Part shown: positions 10,039 through 19,120 of the stretch, one piece after another
How positions within the stretch are numbered: the first letter of the stretch is position 1
Layout: each line of letters opens with the position of its first letter
Source: JAUXFS01 sp963772635
GTDB taxonomy: Bacteria; Pseudomonadota; Alphaproteobacteria; Rhodospirillales; Defluviicoccaceae
NCBI GenBank assembly: GCA_963772635.1
Contig: CAVYYK010000016.1
Span: 128,244-192,243, forward strand
Reading direction: 5' to 3'
Length of the DNA stretch: 64,000 bases
Notes under the pieces: generated by a model
Database searches by the model: none
The model's input: only the letters and a program-made list of their open reading frames with translations
What the model was told of the DNA's origin: nothing
Program-made: the position numbers and the translations under genes

Positions 10039-11097
10039 ATGGATTACCCCCACTCCCTCAAGCAGGCAGCCGAGTACTCCGGATCGGCGATGATGATGAT
10101 GGAGGAGCGGGAAGTCCCCGCCAATCCCAACAACTTCACCGTCTGGTACAACTATTTTTCGGGCGCCTTCCCGGATCTGAAACATGCCCTGGACATCCTG
10201 TTGGACGGCGATCTGGTGTTTTCCGAAGCGCAAAATGCGGCATTTTACCGAAAGTTCTGCTCGAGCCCTTACGAGGCCATTCCGGCGCCGTTGATCGCCG
10301 AAAAGATGGAAGTCGAACTCACCGCGGTGCTCGCAACTCTCGATCGGGCCGGAAAAAGCGCTTCGGACTATGGGACGACGCTGGAGACGGCGAGCGGTCA
10401 GCTCGCCGGCAAGCAGGGTGCGGAGGACCTGAAGCAATTGATCAACCGCGTGCTGACCCAGACCCGGGCGATGGCCGAGCAAAGCCGGGACGTCGAGCAT
10501 CAGCTCAAGGAGTCCTATGTGCAAATCGGCCAACTGAGGGAGCAGCTCGAGGTCGCTCGCAGCGAGGCGATGACCGACGCCCTTACCGGCCTCGCCAATC
10601 GCAAACTGTTCGATGCCACCCTCCGCCAGACCGCGATGGAGGCGATGGAGACCGGGCAGCACTTGTGCCTGCTGATGCTCGACATCGACCACTTCAAGAA
10701 GTTCAACGACAGTTTCGGACACCACATCGGTGACCAGGTGCTGAAGCTTCTCGCCTCGGTTCTTCGCGAAAGCGTCAAGGGTCAGGACACGGCCGTCCGT
10801 TACGGCGGCGAGGAATTCGCCGTGGTCCTGCCAAATACGGCGTTGGATGGCGCCTTCACCGTCGCCGAGAACATCCGCCGCCGGATCATCGGTAAGGAAC
10901 TGATCGACCGCAAGAACGGCGAACGCCTTGGCCGTATCACGATCTCGGTCGGAGTCGGTCAGTTCGCCCCGGGCGAGCCGTTGCGTGAATTGATCGAGCG
11001 CACGGATCGCGCCCTGTTTGCGGCAAAAAAGGGTGGTCGCAATCGAGTTGTTTCGGAGGAGGAACTCTCGAAAAGGGAACTGACACTCGGGTCCTGA
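10039..11097 (+). CDS. Diguanylate cyclase (GGDEF domain)
   Basis: A 352-residue cytosolic protein that would make cyclic di-GMP from two GTP. The N-terminal half (about 1-150) is helical, without membrane segments, and ends in a coiled coil (AEQSRDVEHQLKESYVQIG). The GGDEF domain starts at MTDALTGLANRKLFD and has the active-site YGGEEFAVVLP. The position of the inhibitory RxxD site reads KGQD, so product inhibition may be weak or absent. GGAGACACC precedes ATG 10039. It is separated from phoR by 135 bases; a link with phosphate signalling is not evident. Confidence 0.92.
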   Translation: MDYPHSLKQAAEYSGSAMMMMEEREVPANPNNFTVWYNYFSGAFPDLKHALDILLDGDLVFSEAQNAAFYRKFCSSPYEAIPAPLIAEKMEVELTAVLATLDRAGKSASDYGTTLETASGQLAGKQGAEDLKQLINRVLTQTRAMAEQSRDVEHQLKESYVQIGQLREQLEVARSEAMTDALTGLANRKLFDATLRQTAMEAMETGQHLCLLMLDIDHFKKFNDSFGHHIGDQVLKLLASVLRESVKGQDTAVRYGGEEFAVVLPNTALDGAFTVAENIRRRIIGKELIDRKNGERLGRITISVGVGQFAPGEPLRELIERTDRALFAAKKGGRNRVVSEEELSKRELTLGS

Positions 11098-11232
11098 GGC
11101 CGAATACCGACACTCACGTATGAGCTGCTATCAGCGATTGTTGGTATAGTCTGCGACAGCCGCGCCTGCGTCCCGTTGAGCGATTCCGTTTCGCAGCCCA
11201 TATTGGGGCATTGGGGCGCGAAAGGGAAAACC

Positions 11233-12498
11233 ATGACGCGGCCGCGGTTGTCTCCGAATCAGGCTCTGATCGTCAGTGTCGCGCCGGCGGCCTGTCTGCT
11301 GACGGCTTTGGCGATCTTCGGTGTGATCGGCCTGTTGCCGGCGGCGGTCGCGATCGGCGCGCTGTGTGTTGGGGTGATCTGGTTCTCGAAGTTCAACGCG
11401 CGAACCCGATCGGTCGCGCCCAAGGTCGCTGACCGTTCCCAGTCGCCCATTTCGCAGCATTTCTTCGAAAATCTCCCCGATCCGGTCATCCTGCTCAACG
11501 GGGCACGGGAGATCGTCGCCATCAACCGGCCTGCCCGCGATCTGCTCGGTGTCGGCATGCTCGGCCGCGACCTGGCGTTGACGTTGCGACATCCCGATGT
11601 TCTGGCGGCGGTGGAGACGGTTTCTTCCGGCGCGCCGTCGATCGTGGAGGAGATCACGCTGCCGGTCCCGGTCCCGCGCACGTATACGCTCTATGCCAGC
11701 GGTCTGGCCGAAAGCGGGGAAACCGCGGCGCCCCGGGTCCTTCTCGTCCTGCACGACGAAACCCGTGCAAAGAGGGCCGAGCAAAGCCGTGCCGATTTCG
11801 TTGCCAACGCCAGCCATGAGCTGCGTTCGCCGCTCGCCGGGCTGATCGGTTTTATCGAGACCCTTCGCGGACATGCCAGCGACGATCCGGAAGCGAGGAA
11901 ACGCTTCCTCGAGGTGATGCACAACGAGGCCCAGCGGATGGCCCGGCTCGTCGACGATCTGATGTCGTTGTCGCGGGTGGAGATCAACGAACACGTGCCG
12001 CCCCGCGACGCCGTCGATCTGGCGGACGTCGTGGAGGGTGTTGCGAACGCGTTGGCCGTCCGCGCCGAGCGCAAAAGCATGCGGATCGTGGTTGACTCCT
12101 TGGAGGCCCTTCCCATGGTCCTCGGCGACGCCGACCAACTGACACAGGTGTTTCACAACCTCGTCGACAACGCCGTCAAGTATGGTCGGGAGGACACTCC
12201 GATCCGAATCACCGGCCAAACGGTCGAGAGGCTTCCGGGTGCCGACGTCAAGGGCGTTTCCGTCACCGTGGCCGATCAAGGGAAGGGGATTTCGAGCATC
12301 CACTTGCCGAGGCTTACCGAGCGCTTCTACCGGGTCGACGAAGGCCGATCGCGTCAGCTCGGGGGGACCGGTCTGGGACTGGCGATCGCCAAGCATATCG
12401 TCAACAGACATCGTGGACGCCTGATGATCGAAAGCCAGGAAGGCGTCGGCAGCACCGTAACGGTATTTCTGCCGAAGGCTCCCGACAGGGCCGTGTAG
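11233..12498 (+). CDS. phoR: Phosphate-regulon sensor histidine kinase PhoR
   Basis: Membrane histidine kinase of 421 residues. Two N-terminal hydrophobic segments (about residues 12-60) anchor it. A PAS-like region follows (FFENLPDPVILLNGAREIVAIN), then the dimerisation H-box FVANASHELRSPL with the phospho-accepting His, and the ATPase motifs N (VFHNLVDNAVKYG), G1 (VADQGKGI) and G2 (LGGTGLGLAIAKHIV). The pst genes and phoB follow, which identifies it as PhoR, not another kinase of the family. It lies directly upstream of the Pho box. ATG 11233 follows AAAGGGA; an upstream in-frame start at 11176 is less likely. Confidence 0.93.
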   Translation: MTRPRLSPNQALIVSVAPAACLLTALAIFGVIGLLPAAVAIGALCVGVIWFSKFNARTRSVAPKVADRSQSPISQHFFENLPDPVILLNGAREIVAINRPARDLLGVGMLGRDLALTLRHPDVLAAVETVSSGAPSIVEEITLPVPVPRTYTLYASGLAESGETAAPRVLLVLHDETRAKRAEQSRADFVANASHELRSPLAGLIGFIETLRGHASDDPEARKRFLEVMHNEAQRMARLVDDLMSLSRVEINEHVPPRDAVDLADVVEGVANALAVRAERKSMRIVVDSLEALPMVLGDADQLTQVFHNLVDNAVKYGREDTPIRITGQTVERLPGADVKGVSVTVADQGKGISSIHLPRLTERFYRVDEGRSRQLGGTGLGLAIAKHIVNRHRGRLMIESQEGVGSTVTVFLPKAPDRAV

Positions 12499-12542
12499 GG
12501 CTCGGACATGACGTCTTTGGTGCGAGGGGTGGAACCCCTCCC

Positions 12543-12571
12543 GTGTCATAAAACGGTAACGCCACTGTCAT
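12543..12571 (+). promoter_or_regulatory. Pho box, three direct repeats (PhoB operator of pstS)
   Basis: Three 7-bp units, GTGTCAT (12543-12549), CGGTAAC (12554-12560) and CTGTCAT (12565-12571), are spaced exactly 11 bases apart by 4-base AT-rich or neutral linkers. This is the PhoB-binding pattern (consensus CTGTCAT, 11-bp period) and lies 111 bases before the pstS start. The usual box has two units, so three suggests strong or extended PhoB binding. Confidence 0.88.
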
Positions 12572-12681
12572 AAATAGGAATCCGACGAACGCTAATGTCC
12601 GCACATCGAGACGGGCTCAAGGGACACCCATGCACAACTGTGCCCTTGACGGAACACTCGAGGGAAATAGAGGAGAATTCA

Positions 12682-13716
12682 ATGATCAGAAAGTCCCTGG
12701 CGTTCGCCGCACTGGCGACCATCGCGGTGACCGGAGCAGCCGAGGCGCGCGATCAGATCCGTATCGTCGGGTCCTCGACCGTTTATCCGTTTTCAACCAC
12801 CGTCGCCGAGCAGTTCGGCAAGACCACCCAGTTCAAGACCCCGGTGATCGAGAGCACCGGAACCGGCGGCGGCATGAAGCTGTTCTGCGCCGGTGTCGGC
12901 GTCGAGAACCCGGACATTACCAACGCCTCGCGGGCGATCAAGAAGTCCGAGCTCGAGGACTGCGAGAAGAACGGGGTCAAGGAGATCACCGAGGTCAAGA
13001 TCGGCTACGACGGCATCGTCATGGCGAATTCCAAGGAGGCGCCGGAAATGGACGTCTCCGAGAAGCAGATCTTTCTCGCCCTGGCCAAGGACATTCCGGA
13101 CGGCAAGGGCGGCCTCAAGCCCAACGACAATGTGACGTGGAAAGACGTCGATCCGTCGTTTCCCGACGTCAAGATCGAGGTCCTGGGGCCACCGCCGACG
13201 TCCGGCACCCGCGACGCCTTCGCCGAACTGGCTCTCGAGGGCGGTTGCGAGCAGTTCGACTTCATCAAGGCGTGGAAAAAGTCGGACCCGAGCAAATTCA
13301 AGGCCGTCTGCCAGTCGGTGCGTGAGGACGGCGCCTACGTCGAGGCCGGCGAGAACGACGTCCTGATCGTTCGCAAGCTCGAAGCCAATCCGGCGGCGTT
13401 CGGGGTGTTCGGGTTCAGCTTCCTCGACCAGAACCTCGACAAGATCCGGGGCAGCAAGGTCAACGGTGTGGCGCCGGAGTTCGAGACCATCGCCAGCGGC
13501 GACTATCCGCTGTCGCGTCCGCTGTTCTTCTACGTGAAGAAGGCGCATGTCGGCCAGATTCCTGGCATGAAGGAGTACATCGCCGAGTTCACCAGCGACA
13601 AGGCCTGGGGTGACTACGGATACTTGGCCGACAAGGGATTGATCCCGATGCCGGAGAAAGAGCGAGAGAAGTATCGCTCGGACGCGATGAGCCTCGTCAA
13701 CAACGTGATGATGTAA
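12682..13716 (+). CDS. pstS: Periplasmic phosphate-binding protein PstS
   Basis: A 344-residue substrate-binding protein of the high-affinity phosphate ABC transporter. The N-terminus (MIRKSLAFAALATIAVTGAA) is a Sec signal peptide with cleavage probably after AEA. The mature start RIVGSSTVYPF and GTGGGMKLFC are typical PstS ligand segments, as is GPPPTSGTRDAF. AGGAGA lies just before ATG 12682; longer in-frame starts upstream would spoil the signal peptide. It is the first gene of the pst operon behind the Pho box. A strong hairpin follows the stop, which may keep pstS mRNA more abundant than the membrane genes. Confidence 0.95.
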   Translation: MIRKSLAFAALATIAVTGAAEARDQIRIVGSSTVYPFSTTVAEQFGKTTQFKTPVIESTGTGGGMKLFCAGVGVENPDITNASRAIKKSELEDCEKNGVKEITEVKIGYDGIVMANSKEAPEMDVSEKQIFLALAKDIPDGKGGLKPNDNVTWKDVDPSFPDVKIEVLGPPPTSGTRDAFAELALEGGCEQFDFIKAWKKSDPSKFKAVCQSVREDGAYVEAGENDVLIVRKLEANPAAFGVFGFSFLDQNLDKIRGSKVNGVAPEFETIASGDYPLSRPLFFYVKKAHVGQIPGMKEYIAEFTSDKAWGDYGYLADKGLIPMPEKEREKYRSDAMSLVNNVMM

Positions 13717-13734
13717 TCAGGTTCGCGGGACTGT

Positions 13735-13761
13735 ACCGGGGCCTCCACGGGAAGCCCCGGT
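13735..13761 (+). other. Intercistronic hairpin between pstS and pstC
   Basis: An 8-bp GC-rich perfect stem (ACCGGGGC with GCCCCGGT) encloses an 11-base loop 19 bases after the pstS stop. No T-run follows, so it is not a classical terminator. Hairpins at this place commonly stabilise or process the upstream mRNA so that binding protein exceeds permease; that role is inferred here. Confidence 0.6.
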
Positions 13762-13835
13762 GCCCCTACCGGGAGTGGACAAGGTGTCGACGGCCCATCG
13801 TGTAGCTTTGTGTCGGACAAGTCCGTGAGTTCACA

Positions 13836-15218
13836 ATGACAACGTTGATCTTCGTTGCGGTCTTGCTAGTGCTCACCGTCGCGGGTTTCTACCTGGGGCG
13901 GTCCCGGGCGATGGCGACGGTGTCCGGCAAGCCGCGAAAGCTGCATTCGTTGCCGGGATACTACGGTTATTACGTCGCTCTCTGGTGCGGGATTCCCGCC
14001 TTTGCGCTCCTTGGCCTCTGGCTGGCGTTAGAGCCTTATGTCGTCGAGAAGATGTTGGTATCGAGCCTTCCGGAGACGGTTCAGGAGTTGCCGCCCTCGC
14101 GTCTCGGCCTGTATGTCAACGACATCCGGAACCTGGCGGACGGCAACATCGTCAGCCGCGACGTCGATCCGGAGCTTCAGGCTACCGCGGATCACTACAC
14201 CGGACTCAAGCACATCAGCCATGTGGCGGCGATCTTGTGCGTCTTGGCCATCGCCATTGCGGGACTGACTTACGGGCGTCACCGTGTTTCGCCGAAGCTT
14301 CGTGCCCGAAACGGGGTCGAGAAGGTGATCACGATCTTTCTGATCGCCAGCTCGACGATCGCCATCCTCTCCACAATCGGGATTGTCCTGTCCCTGGTGT
14401 TCGAAGCCGGGCGCTTTTTCACCAAGGTTTCGCCGCTCGATTTCCTGTTCGGGTTGGAGTGGAGCCCGCAGGTGGCGTTGCGCGCCGATCAGGTCGGTGC
14501 ATCCGGTCGCTTCGGGATGATCCCGCTGTTGGCCGGCACCATACTGATCTCCTTCATCGCCATGTGCGTCGCCGCACCGATCGGCCTGCTTTCGGCGATC
14601 TATATGTCGGAGTACGCTCCGACGCGCATCCGGACGCTGGTCAAGCCGATGCTGGAGATCCTCGCCGGCATCCCCACCGTCGTTTATGGTTTCTTCGCGG
14701 CGCTGACGGTGGCGCCCAGCTTTCGCGAATGGGGTGAAGCGGTCGGGCTTTCGGTTTCCTCGGAAAGCGCCCTCGCCGCCGGGCTCGTCATGGGGATCAT
14801 GATCATTCCATTCGTGTCGTCCTTGTCCGACGACGTCATCAGTGCGGTCCCGCAGGCGATGCGCGAGGGGTCCTACGGCTTGGGTGCGACCAAGTCGGAG
14901 ACGATCAAGAGGGTGATCTTCCCGGCGGCGTTGCCGGGAATCGTCGGCGGCCTGCTGTTGGCGGTATCTCGGGCGATCGGCGAGACGATGATCGTGGTGA
15001 TGGCGGCGGGTCTCGCCGCCAATCTGACCGCAAACCCCCTCCAGGCGGTGACCACCGTCACCGTGCAGATCGTTACCCTCCTCGTCGGCGATCAGGAGTT
15101 CGACAGCCCCAAGACGTTGGCGGCGTTCGCCCTCGGTTTGGTGTTGTTCTGCGTGACCCTGCTCCTGAACGTGATCGCCTTGCAAGTGGTCAACAAGTAC
15201 CGAGAGCAGTATGAGTAA
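13836..15218 (+). CDS. pstC: Phosphate ABC transporter permease PstC
   Basis: Inner-membrane permease of 460 residues, longer than the classical PstC of about 300 because of an N-terminal extension. The extension has a membrane segment at residues 1-20, a second near 45-65 and a polar stretch to about residue 125. The binding-protein-dependent transport core has the EAA-like loop EGSYGLGATKSETIKRVIFPAALPG (split by a few bases of polar sequence) and several hydrophobic helices ending at VIALQVVNKYREQYE. The long form is known in alphaproteobacteria. The last eight bases overlap the start of pstA. Confidence 0.93.
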   Translation: MTTLIFVAVLLVLTVAGFYLGRSRAMATVSGKPRKLHSLPGYYGYYVALWCGIPAFALLGLWLALEPYVVEKMLVSSLPETVQELPPSRLGLYVNDIRNLADGNIVSRDVDPELQATADHYTGLKHISHVAAILCVLAIAIAGLTYGRHRVSPKLRARNGVEKVITIFLIASSTIAILSTIGIVLSLVFEAGRFFTKVSPLDFLFGLEWSPQVALRADQVGASGRFGMIPLLAGTILISFIAMCVAAPIGLLSAIYMSEYAPTRIRTLVKPMLEILAGIPTVVYGFFAALTVAPSFREWGEAVGLSVSSESALAAGLVMGIMIIPFVSSLSDDVISAVPQAMREGSYGLGATKSETIKRVIFPAALPGIVGGLLLAVSRAIGETMIVVMAAGLAANLTANPLQAVTTVTVQIVTLLVGDQEFDSPKTLAAFALGLVLFCVTLLLNVIALQVVNKYREQYE

Positions 15219-16557
15219 CACCGCATCCACCCCTTCGGTCACCGGTGTCCTCGACAACAGGCGAGCTTCCGCGGCGGTTGTCTCCAGTCTCAAGCGCCGG
15301 TATGCGGCGGAGAAGCGTTTCCGCGCATACGGCATGATCGCGGTTGGCTTCGCCTTGATTTTTCTGATCTTCCTGTTCGCGGACATCATCGGCAAGGGCC
15401 TGCCGGCTTTCACCCAGACGATGATCCGCCTCGATGTGACCCTGTATCCCCAGGACCTGAATCCGGAAGGGGTGACGGACCACGAGCAACTCCTCAAGGT
15501 GCTGTCCACCGCGAATTACCGCAACATCATCGTCCAGGCGATCACCGACCTCTTCCCCGATGTGACCTCTCGCTCCGACCGTCGCGCGCTGGTCGGCCTG
15601 GTGAGTCCCGGGGCGACTTTCGACATCCGGCGGCAGGTGATGGCGGCCGAGGAAGCGGGGCGGTCTCTGATCGGGCATCGGGTGCGGATTCTGGTTCATG
15701 CCTCCGACGATATCGATCAACTCGAAAAGGGCCATATCAGCGTCGACGTTGCCGAAGCGGAAAGGCGGGTTTCCGACCGGGAGATCGAATGGTTCCATCG
15801 GCTCAAGGAGCGCGGGCTGATCGAAACCACGTTCAACACGACGTTGTTCACGGCAGGCGACTCTCGATCCCCCGAACTGGCCGGACTTTGGGGTGCCGTG
15901 GTCGGTTCGTTCTGGACCATGCTGGTGACGCTGGCGCTGTCGTTTCCCCTTGCGGTGGGCGCGGCGGTCTACCTCGAGGAGTTCGCGCCGAAGAACAAAT
16001 GGACACAGCTGATCGAGGTCAACATCAACAACCTCGCGGCGGTTCCCTCGATCGTCTTCGGGCTTCTCGGCTTGGCGGTCTTCCTCAACTTCTTCGGCCT
16101 GCCGCGCTCCGCCCCGCTGGTCGGGGGCATGGTTCTGGCGCTGATCACGTTGCCGACCATCATCATCGCCAGCCGAGCGGCATTGAAGTCGGTGCCGCCG
16201 TCGATCCGGGAAGCGGCACTCGGGGTCGGTGCGTCGAAGGTGCAAACGGTGTTCCACCACGTGCTGCCGTTGGCCATGCCGGGCATGCTCACCGGCACCA
16301 TCATCGGCATGGCGCAAGCCCTCGGCGAAACCGCGCCCTTGCTGATGATCGGCATGGTCGCCTTCATCGTCGATATTCCGGGAGGGCCGTTGGATCCGGC
16401 CACGGTGATGCCGGTCCAGATCTTTCTCTGGTCGGACTTGCCCGAACGCGCGTTCGTGGAGAGGGCGTCGGCGGCCATTATGGTATTGCTCGGCTTTTTG
16501 ATTGTGATGAATGCGCTGGCCGTATTGCTTCGCAAGCGGTTCGAGCGCAAATGGTAG
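15211..16557 (+). CDS. pstA: Phosphate ABC transporter permease PstA
   Basis: Second inner-membrane permease of the Pst transporter, 448 residues, again with a long N-terminal extension. That extension has one membrane helix (about residues 45-67) and a polar region of about 150 residues before the permease core. The core has the conserved coupling loop AALGVGASKVQTVFHHVLPL and MGMAQALGETAPLLMIGM-like sequence. The ATG at 15211 lies inside pstC, so translation is coupled. pstB follows 11 bases later. Confidence 0.93.
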   Translation: MSNTASTPSVTGVLDNRRASAAVVSSLKRRYAAEKRFRAYGMIAVGFALIFLIFLFADIIGKGLPAFTQTMIRLDVTLYPQDLNPEGVTDHEQLLKVLSTANYRNIIVQAITDLFPDVTSRSDRRALVGLVSPGATFDIRRQVMAAEEAGRSLIGHRVRILVHASDDIDQLEKGHISVDVAEAERRVSDREIEWFHRLKERGLIETTFNTTLFTAGDSRSPELAGLWGAVVGSFWTMLVTLALSFPLAVGAAVYLEEFAPKNKWTQLIEVNINNLAAVPSIVFGLLGLAVFLNFFGLPRSAPLVGGMVLALITLPTIIIASRAALKSVPPSIREAALGVGASKVQTVFHHVLPLAMPGMLTGTIIGMAQALGETAPLLMIGMVAFIVDIPGGPLDPATVMPVQIFLWSDLPERAFVERASAAIMVLLGFLIVMNALAVLLRKRFERKW

Positions 16558-16568
16558 GAGCGGGTTAG

Positions 16569-17403
16569 ATGCGAGCCTTGAAAGCCGAAGCGGTCATGAG
16601 CGAGGAACCGAAGTCGGCATCGACACCGGTGCCCGAGGCCGCGAACGTCCCGACGTTCGTGACCGAAGACGTTTGCGTTTTCTACGGGCAGAAGCAGGCC
16701 CTGACCAATGTCTCGCTTTCCATCAACAAGAACGAGGTCACGTCGCTAATCGGGCCGTCTGGGTGCGGCAAGTCGACTTATCTCCGCTGTCTGAATCGGA
16801 TGAACGACACGATCGATATCTGTCGGGTCACCGGCAATATCCTGCTCGACGGTACCGACGTCTACTCGAAGGACATCGACGTCGTTCATCTGCGCGCGCG
16901 CGTCGGCATGGTGTTCCAGAAACCGAACCCCTTTCCCAAGTCGATTTACGAAAACGTCGCGTACGGTCCTCGCGTCCACGGAATCGCCCGAGGCAAGGAC
17001 GAGCTCGACGAAATCGTCCTCACCAGCTTGGAAAAGGCCGGGTTGCTGAAGGAAGTGAAGGATCGCCTCCAGGAACCCGGTACCGGCCTCTCCGGTGGAC
17101 AGCAGCAACGGCTTTGCATCGCCCGCGCGGTCGCCGTGCAGCCGGAGGTGATCCTGATGGACGAGCCCTGTTCCGCCCTCGACCCGATCGCCACCGCCAG
17201 AGATTGAAGAGCTGATCGACGAGTTGCGGGTCAACTACACCATCGTCATCGTCACCCACTCCATGCAGCAGGCGGCGCGGGTGTCGCAGCGAACGGGCTT
17301 CTTTCACCTCGGCGAGCTGGTGGAATGCGGTGAAACCGAGCAGATCTTCACCAATCCACAGGACGAGCGGACGCAGGGATACATCACCGGGCGGTTCGGT
17401 TGA
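16569..17403 (+). CDS. pstB: Phosphate ABC transporter ATPase PstB (one-base frameshift)
   Basis: ATPase subunit that powers phosphate import. Walker A is IGPSGCGKST, the Q-loop VFQKPNPFP, the signature LSGGQQQRLCIARA, and Walker B VILMDEPCSALDPIATA. The frame then ends early at 17207 (ATARD). A second frame continues with IEELIDELRVNYTIVIVTHS, QQAARVSQRTGFFHLGELVE and YITGRFG, stopping at 17403, which is the exact PstB C-terminus with its switch His. One surplus base near 17198-17202 explains the break. Total length 835 is 3n+1. Since phoU and phoB downstream are intact, a sequencing error is plausible. Confidence 0.92.
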
Positions 17404-17440
17404 TGCCGACGAACCAACCCCCGCCAATGGAGACTTCTCG

Positions 17441-18187
17441 ATGACCTCTAAGCATATCGTCAAGTCGTTTGACGAACAACTGAACCGGCTCGAACATACG
17501 ATCGCGGAAATGGGTGGGTTGGCGGAAACCCAGCTCACCGATGCGATCGCAGCCCTGATGAAGCGAGACAGCGAAAAGGCGGCGGAGGTGGCGGCTGCCG
17601 ATGCGCGGATCGACAACCTGGAATCGGAGGTCGATCAACTTGCACTCAGTCTTCTTGCGCTGCGCCAGCCGATGGCTGCCGATCTTCGAGTCGTCGTCTG
17701 CGCTTTGAAAACATCCGCGATCATCGAACGCATTGGCGACTACGCCAAGAACGTCGCCAAGCGCACGGCCGTCCTGGTGGAGTTTCCGCCGGTACCGTCG
17801 GCATTTCCCGTCGCCAGGCTGGGGCGGCTGGCGCAGGAAATGATCAAGGACGTTCTCGACGCCTATGTCTCTCGCGACGTGGAAAAAGCCGAAATGGTAC
17901 GCGAACGCGACAAGGAACTGGACACGCTTTACACCAGCATATTTCGTGAGCTGCTGACCTACATGATGGAGGACCCGCGCAACATCACGTCGTGTACGCA
18001 CTTGCTGTTCGTTGCCAAGAACATCGAGCGCATCGGCGATCATACAACCAACATCGCGGAAAACGTGCACTTCCTCGTTCACGGCAAGAGGCCGTCCGAG
18101 GAACGGCAGAAAGACGATGCATCAAGCTTTGCGGTGGTCCGGCCGATGACCAAGGGAGATGAGGCAGGCAGGGAGCGGGCGTCGTGA
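17441..18187 (+). CDS. phoU: Phosphate signalling protein PhoU
   Basis: A 248-residue all-helical cytoplasmic protein that links the Pst transporter to PhoR and keeps the Pho regulon off when phosphate is plentiful. It shows the two PhoU helical repeats, each with an E/D-rich metal-binding signature: DARIDNLESEVDQLALSLLA in the first and ERDKELDTLYTSIFRELLTY in the second. HLLFVAKNIERIGDHTTNIAE marks the end of the second. ATG 17441 is chosen (TGGAGAC upstream) over the longer frame starting at 17330, which would overlap pstB. The stop overlaps the phoB GTG. Confidence 0.95.
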   Translation: MTSKHIVKSFDEQLNRLEHTIAEMGGLAETQLTDAIAALMKRDSEKAAEVAAADARIDNLESEVDQLALSLLALRQPMAADLRVVVCALKTSAIIERIGDYAKNVAKRTAVLVEFPPVPSAFPVARLGRLAQEMIKDVLDAYVSRDVEKAEMVRERDKELDTLYTSIFRELLTYMMEDPRNITSCTHLLFVAKNIERIGDHTTNIAENVHFLVHGKRPSEERQKDDASSFAVVRPMTKGDEAGRERAS

Positions 18188-18882
18188 AGCCGCGGATACT
18201 CATCGTCGAGGACGAGGAAGCCCAGGCCGAGGTCTTGCGCTACAACTTCGACCGCGAGGGCTTCGATCCGGTGGTGGTGACCGACGGAGATGAAGCGCTT
18301 CTCGCCGTCGAGGAGCAACAACCGGACCTCGTGCTCCTCGACTGGATGTTGCCCGGTACATCCGGCCTCAGCGTCTGTCAGAGCTTGCGCCGACGCTCCG
18401 CAACGCGGTCGCTGCCGATCATCATGCTCACCGCCCGTGTCGAGGAGGGGGATCGGATCCGCGGCCTCGAGAGCGGCGCCGACGACTACGTGGTCAAACC
18501 CTACTCGCCGTCCGAACTGGTGGCCAGGGTTCGTGCCGTGCTCCGGCGCACCAGCCCGGCGCTGACCGAGGAGAAGCTCACCTTCGGCGACATCGTCATG
18601 GACCTTTCCACTCACCGGGTCACCCGTGGCGGAAAGCCGATCCACCTCGGCCCCACCGAGTTTCGTCTGTTGCGTCTGCTCTTGGAACGGCCCGACCGGG
18701 TGTACAGCCGCGAGCAACTGCTCGACAAGGTGTGGGGACGGGATATCCATGTCGAGGTGCGCACCGTCGACGTCCACATCCGCCGCCTGCGCAAGGCCCT
18801 GGGCGAGCACGGCGACGGCGATGTCATCCGTACGGTGCGCGGCGCCGGATACGCCCTCGACGCCTACGCCCACGCCGAGTGA
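18184..18882 (+). CDS. phoB: Phosphate-regulon response regulator PhoB
   Basis: A 232-residue OmpR/PhoB-family transcription activator. The receiver domain (residues 1-120) has the acidic pocket (IVEDEEAQ), the phospho-acceptor Asp in LVLLDWMLPG, the Thr in IIMLTARVEE and the Lys in DYVVKPYSP. The C-terminal winged helix (about 130-230) contains EFRLLRLLLERPDRVYSREQ and VRTVDVHIRRLRKAL. The GTG start overlaps the phoU stop. It presumably binds the Pho box at 12543-12571 and so controls its own operon. Confidence 0.95.
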   Translation: MKPRILIVEDEEAQAEVLRYNFDREGFDPVVVTDGDEALLAVEEQQPDLVLLDWMLPGTSGLSVCQSLRRRSATRSLPIIMLTARVEEGDRIRGLESGADDYVVKPYSPSELVARVRAVLRRTSPALTEEKLTFGDIVMDLSTHRVTRGGKPIHLGPTEFRLLRLLLERPDRVYSREQLLDKVWGRDIHVEVRTVDVHIRRLRKALGEHGDGDVIRTVRGAGYALDAYAHAE

Positions 18883-19120
18883 GCCTTCGCTTGCAGGGCG
18901 GCCGTTTCGGTTCGTCGGCGGTTGTTGGATTTGCGGTCGCTTTCCGGATTGGACGGTGAAAGCACTTGCCGCGCGCGAGACCGATCGCGTAGCTTTCGTC
19001 GTGCGTCGGGAACCCCAACTCCAATGCCGATAGCGTCCACCGCCGGTCCGTGACCCGGCAAACCAAACGGCAACGGGAACCCTGACAGGGAACAAATAAG
19101 GATCAGGGAGGGCACCAACG

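Noticed and set aside
13735..13761. Rho-independent terminator after pstS
   Set aside because: The stem is strong but no T-run follows, and pstC-pstA-pstB must be transcribed through it.
16569..17403. pstB as a true pseudogene
   Set aside because: Every ATPase motif is intact on both sides of a single surplus base, and the rest of the operon is intact; error is likelier than decay.
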